This document shows positions 1 to 11,141 of a DNA stretch of 64,000 bases, piece by piece; the stretch's first letter is position 1, and each line of letters starts with the position of its first letter. The notes under the pieces are model-generated. The model had not been told where the DNA came from. It was given only the letters and a program-made list of their open reading frames with translations, and did not search any database. The position numbers and the translations under genes are program-made. The stretch comes from Seriola aureovittata. Lineage: Eukaryota; Chordata; Actinopteri; Carangiformes; Carangidae. The stretch is taken from the NCBI RefSeq assembly GCF_021018895.1, contig NC_079384.1:3267640-3331639 (forward strand). Reading direction: 5' to 3'.

Positions 1-876
1 TAAGTTACCAGCAATTAACCACCGTCAGCATCTTAATGGTCAAAACGTTTCATTCGGCAGATGAAATTATATCAAATGATCACAAACATTTTAACTGATA
101 AAAAGGAAAGTGTAAAGTGTAAAACACAACACCATTAATTAATTAATGAGTTACTCCTTTTACCAGTTATAAATGGTAATAGCTCATTAGTAAGATTAAT
201 GAGTAGTAAGCATTAATTTGATCTTGCCAAATAGTGAGCCTGCATCAATGTATGAAAACTGTGGTATAACTTGTTCATGATTTATAAAGTGTTAACAGCT
301 GAATTAATAACCCAATTATAAACCATTTATAAATGCTTTATAAGGGTGGTGTTATTGTGAAGTGGTGGAGACACGAGAAGATAAACCCCACAGAGGTAGA
401 CGTGTACACACTCTGACGCAGTCGCCTCACCTCAGGGTCAGTGTGAAGCGTCTCCCTGCTCGAGTTGTTCTCGTTGCGCTAACTCATGCGTTCTGCAGTC
501 AGCTGGTTGTGACGGACGCGTCAGGGGAAGGTATCCTGCGCATGATGTATGCTGCAAATTGTAAATATGGTCTTTAGTTTCCTATTGTTTTCTTGTTGTT
601 CCACCCTCGGCGAGCTTCCATAGAGAGGCGATGGAGGATGTTTTGACGGACAGCAGCTTGTATCATGGTAATGATGCTCTCAGGGAGAATAATGAAAGTA
701 TCAGCAAACAGGAGAAAACACAAAGGATAGCTAAGAACAGAGAAAGCAACCAACACAGGAAATGGTCTCAAGGTAGAGAACTCGTGTATATTCCCTCTGT
801 GAATCTGAGTATATGTTATATGTTCCTTTGTGTGCTTGGGATATAAGTTTGAATTGCTGGTTGTCAGTTTGCACAT

Positions 877-878
<2 letters not shown>

Positions 879-931
<53 letters not shown>

Positions 932-951
932 CTGTGTGTGTGTGTGTGTGT
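879..951. repeat. (TG)n microsatellite, interrupted once by AC
   Basis: Pure TG dinucleotides apart from one interruption near 931. Confidence 0.97.
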
Positions 952-1647
952 TAAACTAGTGTTCCTCAGTCTGAGAGAATTGTGACTCTGCCACATTAAC
1001 AGATGGCCCTCAACTTCCCAGACAGGCTGAACAGATCAACACTGTAGCCCAAGCAGTTCTGGCTGGGTCAGCCCCCACATGAATTCACTCAACATAACAC
1101 TCTGTCACCACATCTCACCCCAAACAGTCGTCCTATCGAGAGGTACAAGTGCACGGACTAAATAATGTATACACCTCAAACACGAGGAAGGGTTACTGTA
1201 CTTTTCATCTCCATATTTACAGTATATGTCCGCCACGTAATCCTCCGTATCTTTGTGACTTCCAGTTTGCAGTTTGTCTGTGTTTGATAAAAGCTGTCGT
1301 GATTCTTCATGACTGTCACCCCTTGAATTGAATCATTTTGTTATTTTTGGCCACAAATGTTTTGACCCTCTTACCGCCGCTGTTGGTGGTCTGTCGTTGC
1401 TCTGGAAACACACATATTTAAGAGCAGATTGCCGGTGGTGCCAACCAAAATAGTAAGACCACCTCTTTCCTGCGAATTCATTTTTCAAGTGCAGTGCATT
1501 CTGGGCCAGCGGCTCTCTGTAAATCAGCCTCTCACTCTGAGTACAGCACCAGCTCCTCCCTGCTGTTTTTCCACTCATGGCGTCTGTATGTTACAAAGCG
1601 AACTGCGCAGTCAGTGACTGCAATCGAAGCGAAGGTGCCCTGTGGAG

Positions 1648-1666
1648 TTTTTTTTTTTTTTTTTTT
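1648..1666. repeat. Poly(T) run
   Basis: About 19 consecutive T, inside a stretch that may be a THAP-like relic (see findings). Confidence 0.95.
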
Positions 1667-4104
1667 ATCAACGAACAAATGCATTTCCTTTCCTCTTGAA
1701 ATATTGTGGGAAGAAATTGCTTTCCTTGCTTTTGCGAGCACATTACTGCATTTCTTGGAAAGTGACGACTGCCAACTGTAGATCAGTGGAGTAGTGTGAA
1801 ACTGTTGGCAGGACTGTGCATCACATAACCCATGTGCATGTGTGTTCTAGTACACATGCACAAGATACTGACAGAACAGGAACAGGAGCAGTCTCACAAT
1901 CATTGCCCCATCGCGTCGATGGAGGTAAAACCCAATGCATGATTCATGTGTTAAAAACAGCTGAGAAAACTCAAAATGATGATAAGTCAAAAATCCCAAA
2001 AAGGGATATAAACATTGTACAATTTAGACTAGTTTAGTTTTTTAGTCCTTAAGGGTATATACAGTGCTTTCTAAAATAAGCTGCTTTCAATTCTAACAAG
2101 CTTTTTTAAATAAAAATAAAAAATCCACTCAATCCTACATTTAGTTCTTGAAGAATTCCACTTCATCATAGTAAAAATAGCTTTTTGAATCTTTAATAAC
2201 ACAGGAAGGGAGGCCAGATCCACCAAAGTACATGTAAATCTCGTGCTAAGCTATCACACAATACAAGTCCCTACATCTCGTGCCAGTCAGTTTCAGAGTG
2301 AGAAGCTCTTCTGTTTCGTTCATAAGGGTTTTACCAACTGCAAAAAAGTGAAGCTTATAACTGTGCAGATAAAGGCGGAGGCAGCTGATGGGGGACAGTG
2401 GGACTGTTGTATCCTCCATGTAGATTCATAAATCTTCATCACCTTGTAGTGGGTAAACAAAGTCGTTTTCCTGTGTTGTGGTGTTAATCATTGTTATCAG
2501 TTCACGGTCAGCAGTCAACAACAAGACAAGGATAATAGAATCAACTCCTCGCACATGGGTCGCTAACACTCACAGACACGTAAGCGTGGTTGTAAATGCA
2601 GAGCAGACCTGACAGTCTAGTGCGGGACACCGGGGATGGTCGTAACACTCCCAATTTCTCCAATCAGGAACAGGATACAGATCACCTGATTCACTCTGTA
2701 CCTGCCACAAGGGTCTGGGGTTAGATACACGGACACACACGGACACAAATGTTCATTTGCTTGAAGCTGGTGAACGAACTTGATTCACACACACATCTAT
2801 TATGTTAAAAAGTCATTTAAGTGTTCAAAGTGTTTCACTCTTGTTTATGAGACTAAACTACAGACACGTTCTGTTTGTGTTGCTGAAATAACACCTACAC
2901 TAGTTTGTATTACATTTTGATCACACTGGCTTAAAAGATACAGACAGAAATGTCAGAAATGTTATAACCATCTCCGGTCTCCCCTAATAGCTGTTCTTCA
3001 TCTATTAGCTTATATATACACACAAGGAGACACACAAACCAGCTGGTGCCAGTCTGTAACTGTATCTGGGTCAGAGCTAAAATAGATGAATCTAACACAG
3101 GTTTTCACATCGGCCGTCTTTTATTTTTATTTTCTTCTTCAATTTGACAATATTAGAAAATGTAATTAATAACACCAGTGTTTTTAGGGAGATGGCGAGA
3201 GCAGAGCGTGGGCGAGTGGAAAAATCTCAAGAGGTGAGGGGAATATAGAGGTAGGAAGTGAGAGACGGTGAGTGACGCACCTCGACAGTAAGTCTCAGAG
3301 ATGGAGCTCAGGGGTGTGAAGGTGTGATGCCACAAGGTGTAGGTAGCAGGGTTAAGTGAAGTGTTAAATGCGTTGAATCTTTCAGAACTTTTGGGGGTTC
3401 GCAGCGACAGGATGCTATTTTTCTACAACTGCTTCGGGGTGTCCCGGAAGGTGTGTGTCGAGGTTTCCTGATGTTACACACTCGACTTTCCGCCCACCAG
3501 CTGACATCCTAAATTGTAATAGTAGAGTCAGATTCAACTACAATGATTTATTAATGTTACTTCATCCAGTAAACTACCTCATGAAGTTAATTTGCCTTTT
3601 AGAAACATTAAATACATTAGTTCATCCATCAGTCTGGAATCGTGAATGACTAATGATGTGTTGAACAGGTGACACTAGAAACTGATGGCTCGTTGATAAG
3701 CCAGAGAAGGAAAATCAAAACTAATATAATGAGTAATAAAGCTCATTTATTTCCACACAAGGTAATGTTATAACATTAATAATTGCTGTGACTGCTGTGA
3801 GAGAACATACAGTGATTACTTAGTTTGGCTGAAAAGCTGTGAGTAATTTGTGTCAAGAAAAGCTGCCCCAACAACGCTCTCCATGAATGTTTCATGTTGG
3901 AAACTTTCTTAATGAATATTTCATCTACAGAAATGTCAAGAAGAGAACAACACGGAGCAGAGTAGCAGACAGTCTCATACTGTAGTGCTGCCTGCTGCAC
4001 TGAATGTAATGATAAAGAGACATGAGGTTTTTTCTTCACTTCTTCTTCTCAATGCAGTGGTCCAAAACTAAAAGCTGCATCTTCACCTCTGAGTGTAGAC
4101 ATGT

Positions 4105-4106
<2 letters not shown>

Positions 4107-4166
<60 letters not shown>
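4107..4166. repeat. (TA)30 microsatellite
   Basis: Sixty bases of uninterrupted TA. Able to form cruciform structures and prone to length change. Confidence 0.98.
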
Positions 4167-4170
<4 letters not shown>

Positions 4171-4369
4171 CATGCAGTACAAATGCAAATGAGCTCGGAC
4201 ATGACACACATTATAATTACTGAGCTTATTATAATTTAATTTGGGCTGATCAGAACAAGTTGGATCAAATCTGTTCCTATCTGGGCCAGTTGCTGTTGAA
4301 AATGAGCAGATACAGAATTTAGATTTGATTTGTTTATTTTTTTATAACTGGAATTTTGGACCGTCAACA

Positions 4370-4900
4370 CTTTACTTTGACACAGAATGCAAGAATGTTC
4401 ACAATGAAAGTGTGAACATGCTGATGTTTAGCAGGTACAATGTGTAACATGCTCTCAGTTTACTGCATTAGCACGCAAACTTTTTCCAAGTATCACCAAA
4501 CACAAAATACAGCTGAGGCTGACGGGAATGTCAGTAGTTTTGCAGGTATCTGTGGACAGGGTAAAGTACTTTGACCTGATAGAGTATGTAATACATTATG
4601 ATAAAATGTTATTGCAATTTAAAGCAATCCAAACAATATTTGTCAAGATGCTTCTCTCAAAAGAACAATTGTCAACAGTCACAAAATCCAGTTTTTTATG
4701 ATTCATTGTTTGAGGACATTGAATGTCTGCACAAACTTCTGTGACACTCCATCCAGTAGATGTTGAAATATGTCACTAAATAATTGAAAATGTTGACCTG
4801 CTGGTAGCAGGAGATAAAGAGTCAGTCAGATTCATCCTTGGAAAAATATGTAAATCAAATTCATCCAGTTCTTGAGACATTTCACTGAAAAAATGTCAGA
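4370..4900 (+). repeat. Common teleost interspersed repeat
   Basis: Phrases such as CAGCTGAGGCTGACGGGAAT, CAGTAGTTTTGCAGGTAT and CCATCCAGTAGATGTTGA belong to a high-copy repeat I recall from many perciform-type genomes (usually followed by a TTGAGACATTTCACT-type phrase, seen here near 4,870). Borders are approximate; the class is not determined here. Confidence 0.6.
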
Positions 4901-5034
4901 CTCAAGTTGCAGGGGGAAAAGTCAGGGAATCTGAGACGTCAGAAGGATTCTGTCTGGGGACCATGATTTTTTGTAGAAAATTCAAATATAATTTTCATTA
5001 TAATAATATGATACAGTTTAGTTTGTACCAAAAT

Positions 5035-5575
5035 GGTGGACCAACCATAGACTGTAAATAAAGATGCACCGAAGGTTTCTAAAGAGCGGTTTTGAGTCTG
5101 AGTGAGCTGCTCCACCGTCGCCATCTTGGCAGTACCTGACTCCGCCCAGCTCCTGGCTAATCCACAAATGGGCAAAGAGGAGGGGGGAGGCGTGTGGAGC
5201 CGAGACTTCGGTTTGTGGCGAGCATGCGCTCACCCGCCTGTCACTAAAAGAGGTACGCCCTCAATTATGCAGAACTTTTTAAGCCTTAATAAAATTTTAA
5301 TGAGTGAGTTATAAAAAATTCCATCCCATCCAATGCAGTTGTCATGAAAGAGGAAATTAGCCTCAAACAGTTTTTCGCGCCAGGCTTTAAACATGTTAAT
5401 TTCTGCTGTAAAGTTGGACTCACTGTTGGACTCTAGTGGCCATTTGAAGAACTTTTTTGGTAAATCCATGTCAGCTTCATTTTTCAGCCTGGGAGGTTTG
5501 CCGCTTAGGACCAACCAACCAACGGGCCGCCACTGCCGTCCTCAGAGCCATGCTGGTGGCGTGGCTAAAGAGTAG
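5035..5575. repeat. Teleost interspersed repeat (CATAGACTGTAAATAAAGATG type)
   Basis: The phrase ACCATAGACTGTAAATAAAG, followed by CGCCATCTTGG, CTGACTCCGCCCAGC and GGTACGCCCTCAATTATGCA, matches a high-copy non-coding element I recall from teleosts. GC content is higher than in the flanks. Short open frames on the minus strand here are by-products. Borders are approximate. Confidence 0.55.
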
Positions 5576-6197
5576 TCAATGGTAGTGTGAGGAGTGTGCT
5601 GTCAGTGAGATCTATTAATGCAGTTCATCAGGTTTCAGTCTCTCTCTGCAGACTTTATAATCCTTGTTGTTGACTATGTAATTTCTGTTCTTCTGCAACA
5701 ATTTCCACGTAAATTAGCAGCATTAGCAGAAATGAGTGTTTCTGATGGGTTTCAGTTGGTGTGTCGGTGCAGGAAAATCTGCAAATTCATGTTCAGTTTC
5801 TAAGGTTACGTCTCAAAATGACTGTAAATATAGTCTAAATGTTGTCCAGTGTGTCGTCCTCTGTACTCTTGCTCAGTATGTGTTCCTGTTGTACTGAATG
5901 GAGTGAAATCGTCATCAAGATTGATTATAGCTACTTCATGTGTTCATGACAGTATGGTGAATGGTTTTAACAAAAGAGAGAAAGGTTAAAACGCTGTGTC
6001 ATCCCGCTGTTGAAAAAGCGTCCCATCGGTCTGTAAGTCGTCATCACTGTTATCCCTGTGACTCCGCCCTCCACTCATGCCGTCCAATCGCTTGCCTTCA
6101 CCATTCAGTCCCCCATTTCAATTGGTCCATCCTGCTCAAGTATGACTCAGAAAGAGGTGTGTCAGTCTACCATGTGAACCAGCACAGTGTGTTTGTA

Positions 6198-6201
<4 letters not shown>

Positions 6202-6232
<31 letters not shown>
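6202..6232. repeat. (TG)n microsatellite
   Basis: About 15 pure TG units. Confidence 0.95.
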
Positions 6233-6233
<1 letters not shown>

Positions 6234-9200
6234 AAACAGTGAAGATGAGTGTGTGTTATCATGCCCTGTCATTTTGAATGATGTCATGTTTTCTTTTTCT
6301 TTGCCTTTTTCTTTTTCTTCTGGACTCCTCAAGTTGCTCTGCTGCTCCTCTCTGTTGTAATTCATTTCTCCTTTTTTTTAGCATTTCTGTGTTTTTTATT
6401 CTTTTATTTGTGTCTCTCTCTCTCTCGCTTTGATATTCAAGCAATGCAGCAGAGCATTCGGGAATTCCACTGAAATCTTTTCTTGATTGTTTTATAGTAA
6501 CTGTTTGTGTTGACAGTTGTTTTTTTTTTTGTTTGTTTAGTTTTTTTTAAGACTCAGTGTTTGCTGGATTTCAAAATAGGACATCCAGTCCTTGACATTG
6601 AGGGTTGACACATTTTTTCCTGGCAGACACTGAGTCTCAAGGTTTACTACCGAGCCATTCACCATGAAGGACAGGGGCGTAAAAGCAGCCACCGCATCCA
6701 ACCAAACTGCTGCTTCAGAAATCTGAAAATATAAATGTTTCCTCACTGACATTTGACTCATTTCCATACACGGTTTTACCTTTCAAAGTGCACTGTTGCT
6801 GCTTTTACGGCCCTGCGCCCTGCTCTTCCTTTCACAGCCATTCTTGTTGTCATCCAGGATCCAAACTTCTCCAAAAAGTCTTCTTTTTTATTTCGTCCAT
6901 TACTGTCACCCACATCAACCCACACTCCATATGCCAATATTCCAATCATCTGTAAATCGCTGATGGAAATACCACACCCAAAAAGCCTCCAGACATATTC
7001 ATATTAGCTCCAGTAAAAACAGCAGCTGTTGAATTAAATGAATTAAAGCCACAGCAGCGTCTCATGTTGTTTTGAGATTCATGGTGAGGCCATCTCTTCA
7101 TCGGAGTAGCCGGCACAACATCCTTTCCACCTCACAACCTGCTCTAGACACCCCTCACTTGATTACCGCATTCTGCACAGCTGTAGATCCACTGTGTTCC
7201 CGACCCATACTCCGCATATCTAATCCAACCCAACCTGCACTCACCCGCACAGTCAAAGTATAACCATAGTGCTGCGCTGTGGTGTTCCTACTCATCGGTC
7301 CCACAAGCCAAGGACCCTTAGTGTGTCTGTATTTCCCAACAAAGACCGCCTCGGAAATGTATGGATTATGTTTTTGAGTGTGGCCGCGTCCAAAAGCAAC
7401 TCCCAGGCCCGAATCCTCCAGTGCCTTAAAGCCGCCATGCACAAAGCTGAGGTAAGGGCAAGTGTTCATGAAGGGGGAAGGTGAGTGCACTGAAAGGCAA
7501 AAGGAGGAATAATGTCTTGGGGTTGTTTCTGGACAGGGAATTGTTATTATTATTTTTTTTTTTTTATCTCTTTCTTTCTTTTTGTCTGTTGGACTTCAGG
7601 CAGATTTTCAACAGGGGGTTTAGATCTCAAGTTGTTCAGGAATCCTAAAGCTGAATGTCCACTGGATGTTTTGATCACATTTTTAATGTTGCACAAGCAC
7701 AAATATACAAATCTAAATAGATACCAAATAGATGTGGTAACAGATGTTTTGTGGCTGTACCTTACGGCACTTGCCCAAACTTTGATAGTGTATGTAGAGA
7801 AGTAGTTTCCAGCCTTGCAGTGCAGCTCGGGAATGACTCCTGGTTAACAAGTAATAGTGTTTATGAGCCACGAATAATTCACTATGTCACCAGGAACAGT
7901 TCTGCTGTATATGCCAACAAATTAAATACATTACTGAATTTTAATTTTAAGTCGACTTCCAATAAATATAGGCATTTATATACATTCATAAGTGATTGTG
8001 AAGCTTCAGAAACACAATTTAAAGAGTGAAAAACCCAACATAGACGGCCCGGCTCGTTTTCGTTGGGTCACCTTATAATGACGAGCCTAAATTTATTCGA
8101 TTTGAGTCACAAACAAAACTAAGCTTTAGAAATTCAGTTATGAAACAAACATGAGATCTAAGTCCCCATGAGATGATTGTCCTGAACGGCCTGTTTTAAT
8201 GTATAAAGAAGTTGTGTCAAACGTAAGGATGGAGATGGCAGAGAGAAGGCGTCGTGACCTGTACGGAGAGGTTTACAGGTCGCGACCCCTCGGTGCCTTC
8301 GCACCCATTTTTGTTTCCTGTTCAAAAATGACGTCAGAGCTGACAGAGGAGGCTACACCTGCCACATCAGTGAAGGACGGGAACTCCGTTCCACATTAAC
8401 AGCAGCTCTCCATTTTTCTACGTGGAGAACAAAAGAAAAGTGGAAGTGAGAGCAACACAGTTGAGGCAGTCTGTAATTTGACTTCCTAAACTTTCACCCT
8501 TTCTTCTGTCACTTCACTCGTTCCCTTCCTGCTCCTTTGGAAACTAGTTCAGCTTTAGCCGAAAGGTTTCTGTCTTTCTTTTTCCTTCCATTTTCCCTTC
8601 TTTTTAGGTCTTACCCTCCCTGCTGCAACATAATATTGAGGGCAAATGCTTAATTACTCCTCAAATTAACTTTTTTAGGGAGAAAGTGAAACAATCCAGC
8701 TTACTCACTTCAGCTATCCAATATTAATTAAATTTTCTTGGCACTGAATTTGAATGTATGTATTTTGAAATGTAAATTGGACAGCAGATATCCCATGCTA
8801 GGGAAAGAAAAAGTTGCATAAAACTTAGATGGAGGAGGGAGTATAGAAGAGGAGGTGAAACAAAGAGACTGCTGTAATGTGCGAGTGTATCTGTCGGCCT
8901 CAGCTCGCCGTGCACCTGCGGACACTAAGTAAAACTGTAAAGAAAAAATAATGTTTGCTCGTCCTAAGATGATGGATGATCACGTAAATAGGAACTCCCA
9001 GTGAATGAACCAAGTGGTTGCACCCCACAAGGCTATACCTAACTCCCGAGGGCATTCAAAGACATATGCCCAAGATACTCTAAATCTGCTTTATCACTGT
9101 CTACTCAGTGGGTCATGTGGTGATATATTCTGTATGATAAAGCTGCTGATAAGAGGAGGGAGTGTTGGTGCACAGACGATACCAGGACTGGAGCTGCTAA

Positions 9201-9489
9201 GAAGGAAAACAGGATGTCAACCTGTTTTAGTACAGGCCAGACCGAGCACACGAGAAGCCACATTATTTTCACTTCCTGGCACGCACATCTCTGCAGGAGC
9301 TCAAGAGGAGTCCGACTCCAACACTGGCTGTACTGTGGTTCAACTGGCACCGCCAGCATTCAGGTTCATCTCCCCTGTTGTCAGTATCAATAATTACCAG
9401 CAGGCACAAAATTATCAAAGACAACCCTGAGCACAAAGTACAGACCTCTGCCAAACCTCAACAACTCTCCAACCTGTGGTGCTGTAGGC

Positions 9490-9640
9490 AGGACCAAAAT
9501 GTATTCGGTTTGTTTTTGACTCCAAGTGAACGTTTGTAAGAAATCTGAAGAAATTCCCTCAAAGCATTCCTGAGATATTCCCGTTCACGAGAATGGACGC
9601 ACAGACAGACGGGCGATCCGAAAACATAATGCCTCACCGA
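9490..9640 (+). repeat. Dispersed teleost repeat (CCAAGTGAACGTTTG family), copy A
   Basis: Contains CTCCAAGTGAACGTTTGTAA, GAAGAAATTCCCTCAAAGCA, TTCACGAGAATGGACGCA and CCGAAAACATAATGCCTC, the phrases of a high-copy teleost family also present at 23.9, 36.7 and 51.3 kb in this window. Confidence 0.65.
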
Positions 9641-10125
9641 GAAAAATGTACGTGAAGCTGAGTTTGTGAGCCGTTACAGTGCAGGTCATTTCAACCACCT
9701 CAGTGTGTTTTTATCTGGCTTTTACTTGTTTGTGCCTGCTATTAATTGAGTTTCAGATTTTATTTAAGCAATGTCTGAGTAGTAGTGTTGAAACTGCAAA
9801 CATGCGATATCAACATGAAATGTTGCACAGCTGCTGAAAGTGAACAGACCGCAGGATCCCTTTAGAATATCTTCTGCTATCTGCTATATAGTAAAGCAAT
9901 GCACAGAGTAGACTTTTATCTCAAGAGATATATTTCACTCCCAAAAGACGCAGATACATAGAGGTAGGGAAACCACGAGGTGCACACCATGAGCCCTGCA
10001 GACATATACATACTCTTAGGAATCATCCCGGCCCTACATCGCTGCAGCCGCAGGAGTACACCTGGGCTAATTGGGCAGAGTTGTTCAGAGGTGTTCACAA
10101 CACCCAAAGGACTTTTGCCTTTTGG

Positions 10126-10128
<3 letters not shown>

Positions 10129-10167
<39 letters not shown>

Positions 10168-10187
10168 ATGTGTGTGTGTGTGTGTGT
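10129..10187. repeat. (TG)n/(TATG)n microsatellite
   Basis: TG array with TATG interruptions. Confidence 0.95.
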
Positions 10188-10518
10188 TTGTTTCGTAGCC
10201 TTTTCCATGTGACCTAGAGCCTCTCCTTCACTGATGAAATGGTAAGGTGATAGAAAGAGCAAAGCTTCCTCTCTGCTCCTCATCCTAACTCCCAGCCCAC
10301 ACATCCATCCTCTGGGTGGAAGAGAGAGGTTAGGAAAAAAGTGATGGATGAGTGTGGAAAACTTTTCTCTTGTGTTATATTCTTTTCCTGAGACAAGGGA
10401 GGTGAAAGAGATAAGGGAAGGCTGAATCACATGACAAATCAGGGAGACTGAGAGACCGGGATACTCAAATCTCTAAACCAAAATACTCTGACAGCAGGAT
10501 TCTCCATAGAGTCTCTCT

Positions 10519-10540
10519 CACACACACACACACACACACA
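10519..10540. repeat. (CA)11 microsatellite
   Basis: Eleven pure CA units. Confidence 0.95.
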
Positions 10541-10901
10541 TTTAGCAGTGCTGTTTATCTTCCATCATACTCCGATAGAGTTGATTTAAATAATTGTTGA
10601 TCAGAGGAGAGGAGATTTGATTTGATTAGTCATGACTGCAGACCACAGGAGGTCTTGGCTGGAGTCTTTCTTTCCCTCTGTCCATTATCTGATCAGCCTT
10701 CCCCTTTTGCAATCTCTTCACGTCCCTCTTTATATATTGGAGAGTCAAGCATAGTGAGTGTTTAGAACAAAGTTATGTGTGCAGGTAAGTGTTGTCATGT
10801 TTCACTAACCACCTCTTCTTAAAGCTGCCTCCGCTCGTCAATACAGCAGGTATATTGTTCAGAAATCCCGGTATATTACCTCCTATCTCACTTTTTGAAC
10901 A

Positions 10902-10974
10902 CCCCCCCCCTCCTCCTCCTCCTCCTCCTCCTCCTCCAACCCCCACCCCCCCTCCCACCCCCACCACCACCACT
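10902..10974. repeat. Poly(C), (CCT)n and (CCA)n pyrimidine repeat ahead of an exon
   Basis: C9 followed by about nine CCT/TCC units, then C-rich and CCA units, ending 15 nt before the acceptor at 10,989. It probably serves as the polypyrimidine tract of the first exon in the window. Confidence 0.95.
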
Positions 10975-10989
10975 TCCAACTTCCAACAG

Positions 10990-11141
10990 AAGCTCAGAGT
11001 AAGCCCTACTTCTCCGATTACTCCCCCACCCGTCGGCTCATCCACACGATGTGTACCAGCCACTACCTGGACCTGTTCATCACCATCGTCATAGGGCTCA
11101 ACGTAATCACTATGTCCATGGAACACTACCGGCAGCCCAAG
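10990..11141 (+). CDS. cacna1g: cacna1g exon: end of III-IV linker and IVS1
   Basis: Acceptor TTCCAACAG follows a long pyrimidine repeat tract; donor is AAG|GTCAGA. The first two bases finish a codon from an exon outside the window. It encodes a linker with [13 protein letters not shown], then [10 protein letters not shown] and the first membrane helix of domain IV ([14 protein letters not shown]). It ends in phase 0. The identity is certain; the exact acceptor is very likely. Confidence 0.95.

Larger units (their letters stand above)
1..10989 (+). other. cacna1g: Probable large cacna1g intron (III-IV linker); no exon recognised
   Basis: The first recognisable exon at 10,990 starts inside a codon, so the preceding exon lies to the left. 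I looked for the basic KRLRRLEKKRR-type linker and for domain III S5-S6 motifs here and saw none, so domains I-III are presumed outside the window. The stretch is AT-rich, with microsatellites and common teleost repeats listed separately. In mammals the III-IV linker exons are alternatively spliced, so a short unrecognised cassette exon may be hidden here. Confidence 0.6.

Noticed and set aside
574..996. 140-codon minus-strand frame with His-Thr repeats
   Set aside because: Its centre is the translated CA/TG microsatellite; no other support.
5018..5514. Minus-strand frames of 71-94 codons
   Set aside because: They lie within a common non-coding teleost repeat.
9005..9430. 141-codon open frame on + strand
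   Set aside because: No family motif, no paired splice sites and ordinary intron-like composition; likely chance.
10782..10796. TGTGTGCAG|GTAAGTG donor-like site upstream of the first exon
   Set aside because: The bases before it contain an in-frame stop in the only plausible frame and match no Cav3.1 linker sequence.
1..10989. Search for cacna1g domain III or linker exons
   Set aside because: No translation resembling the III S5-S6 region or the basic III-IV linker was seen, so none is annotated.
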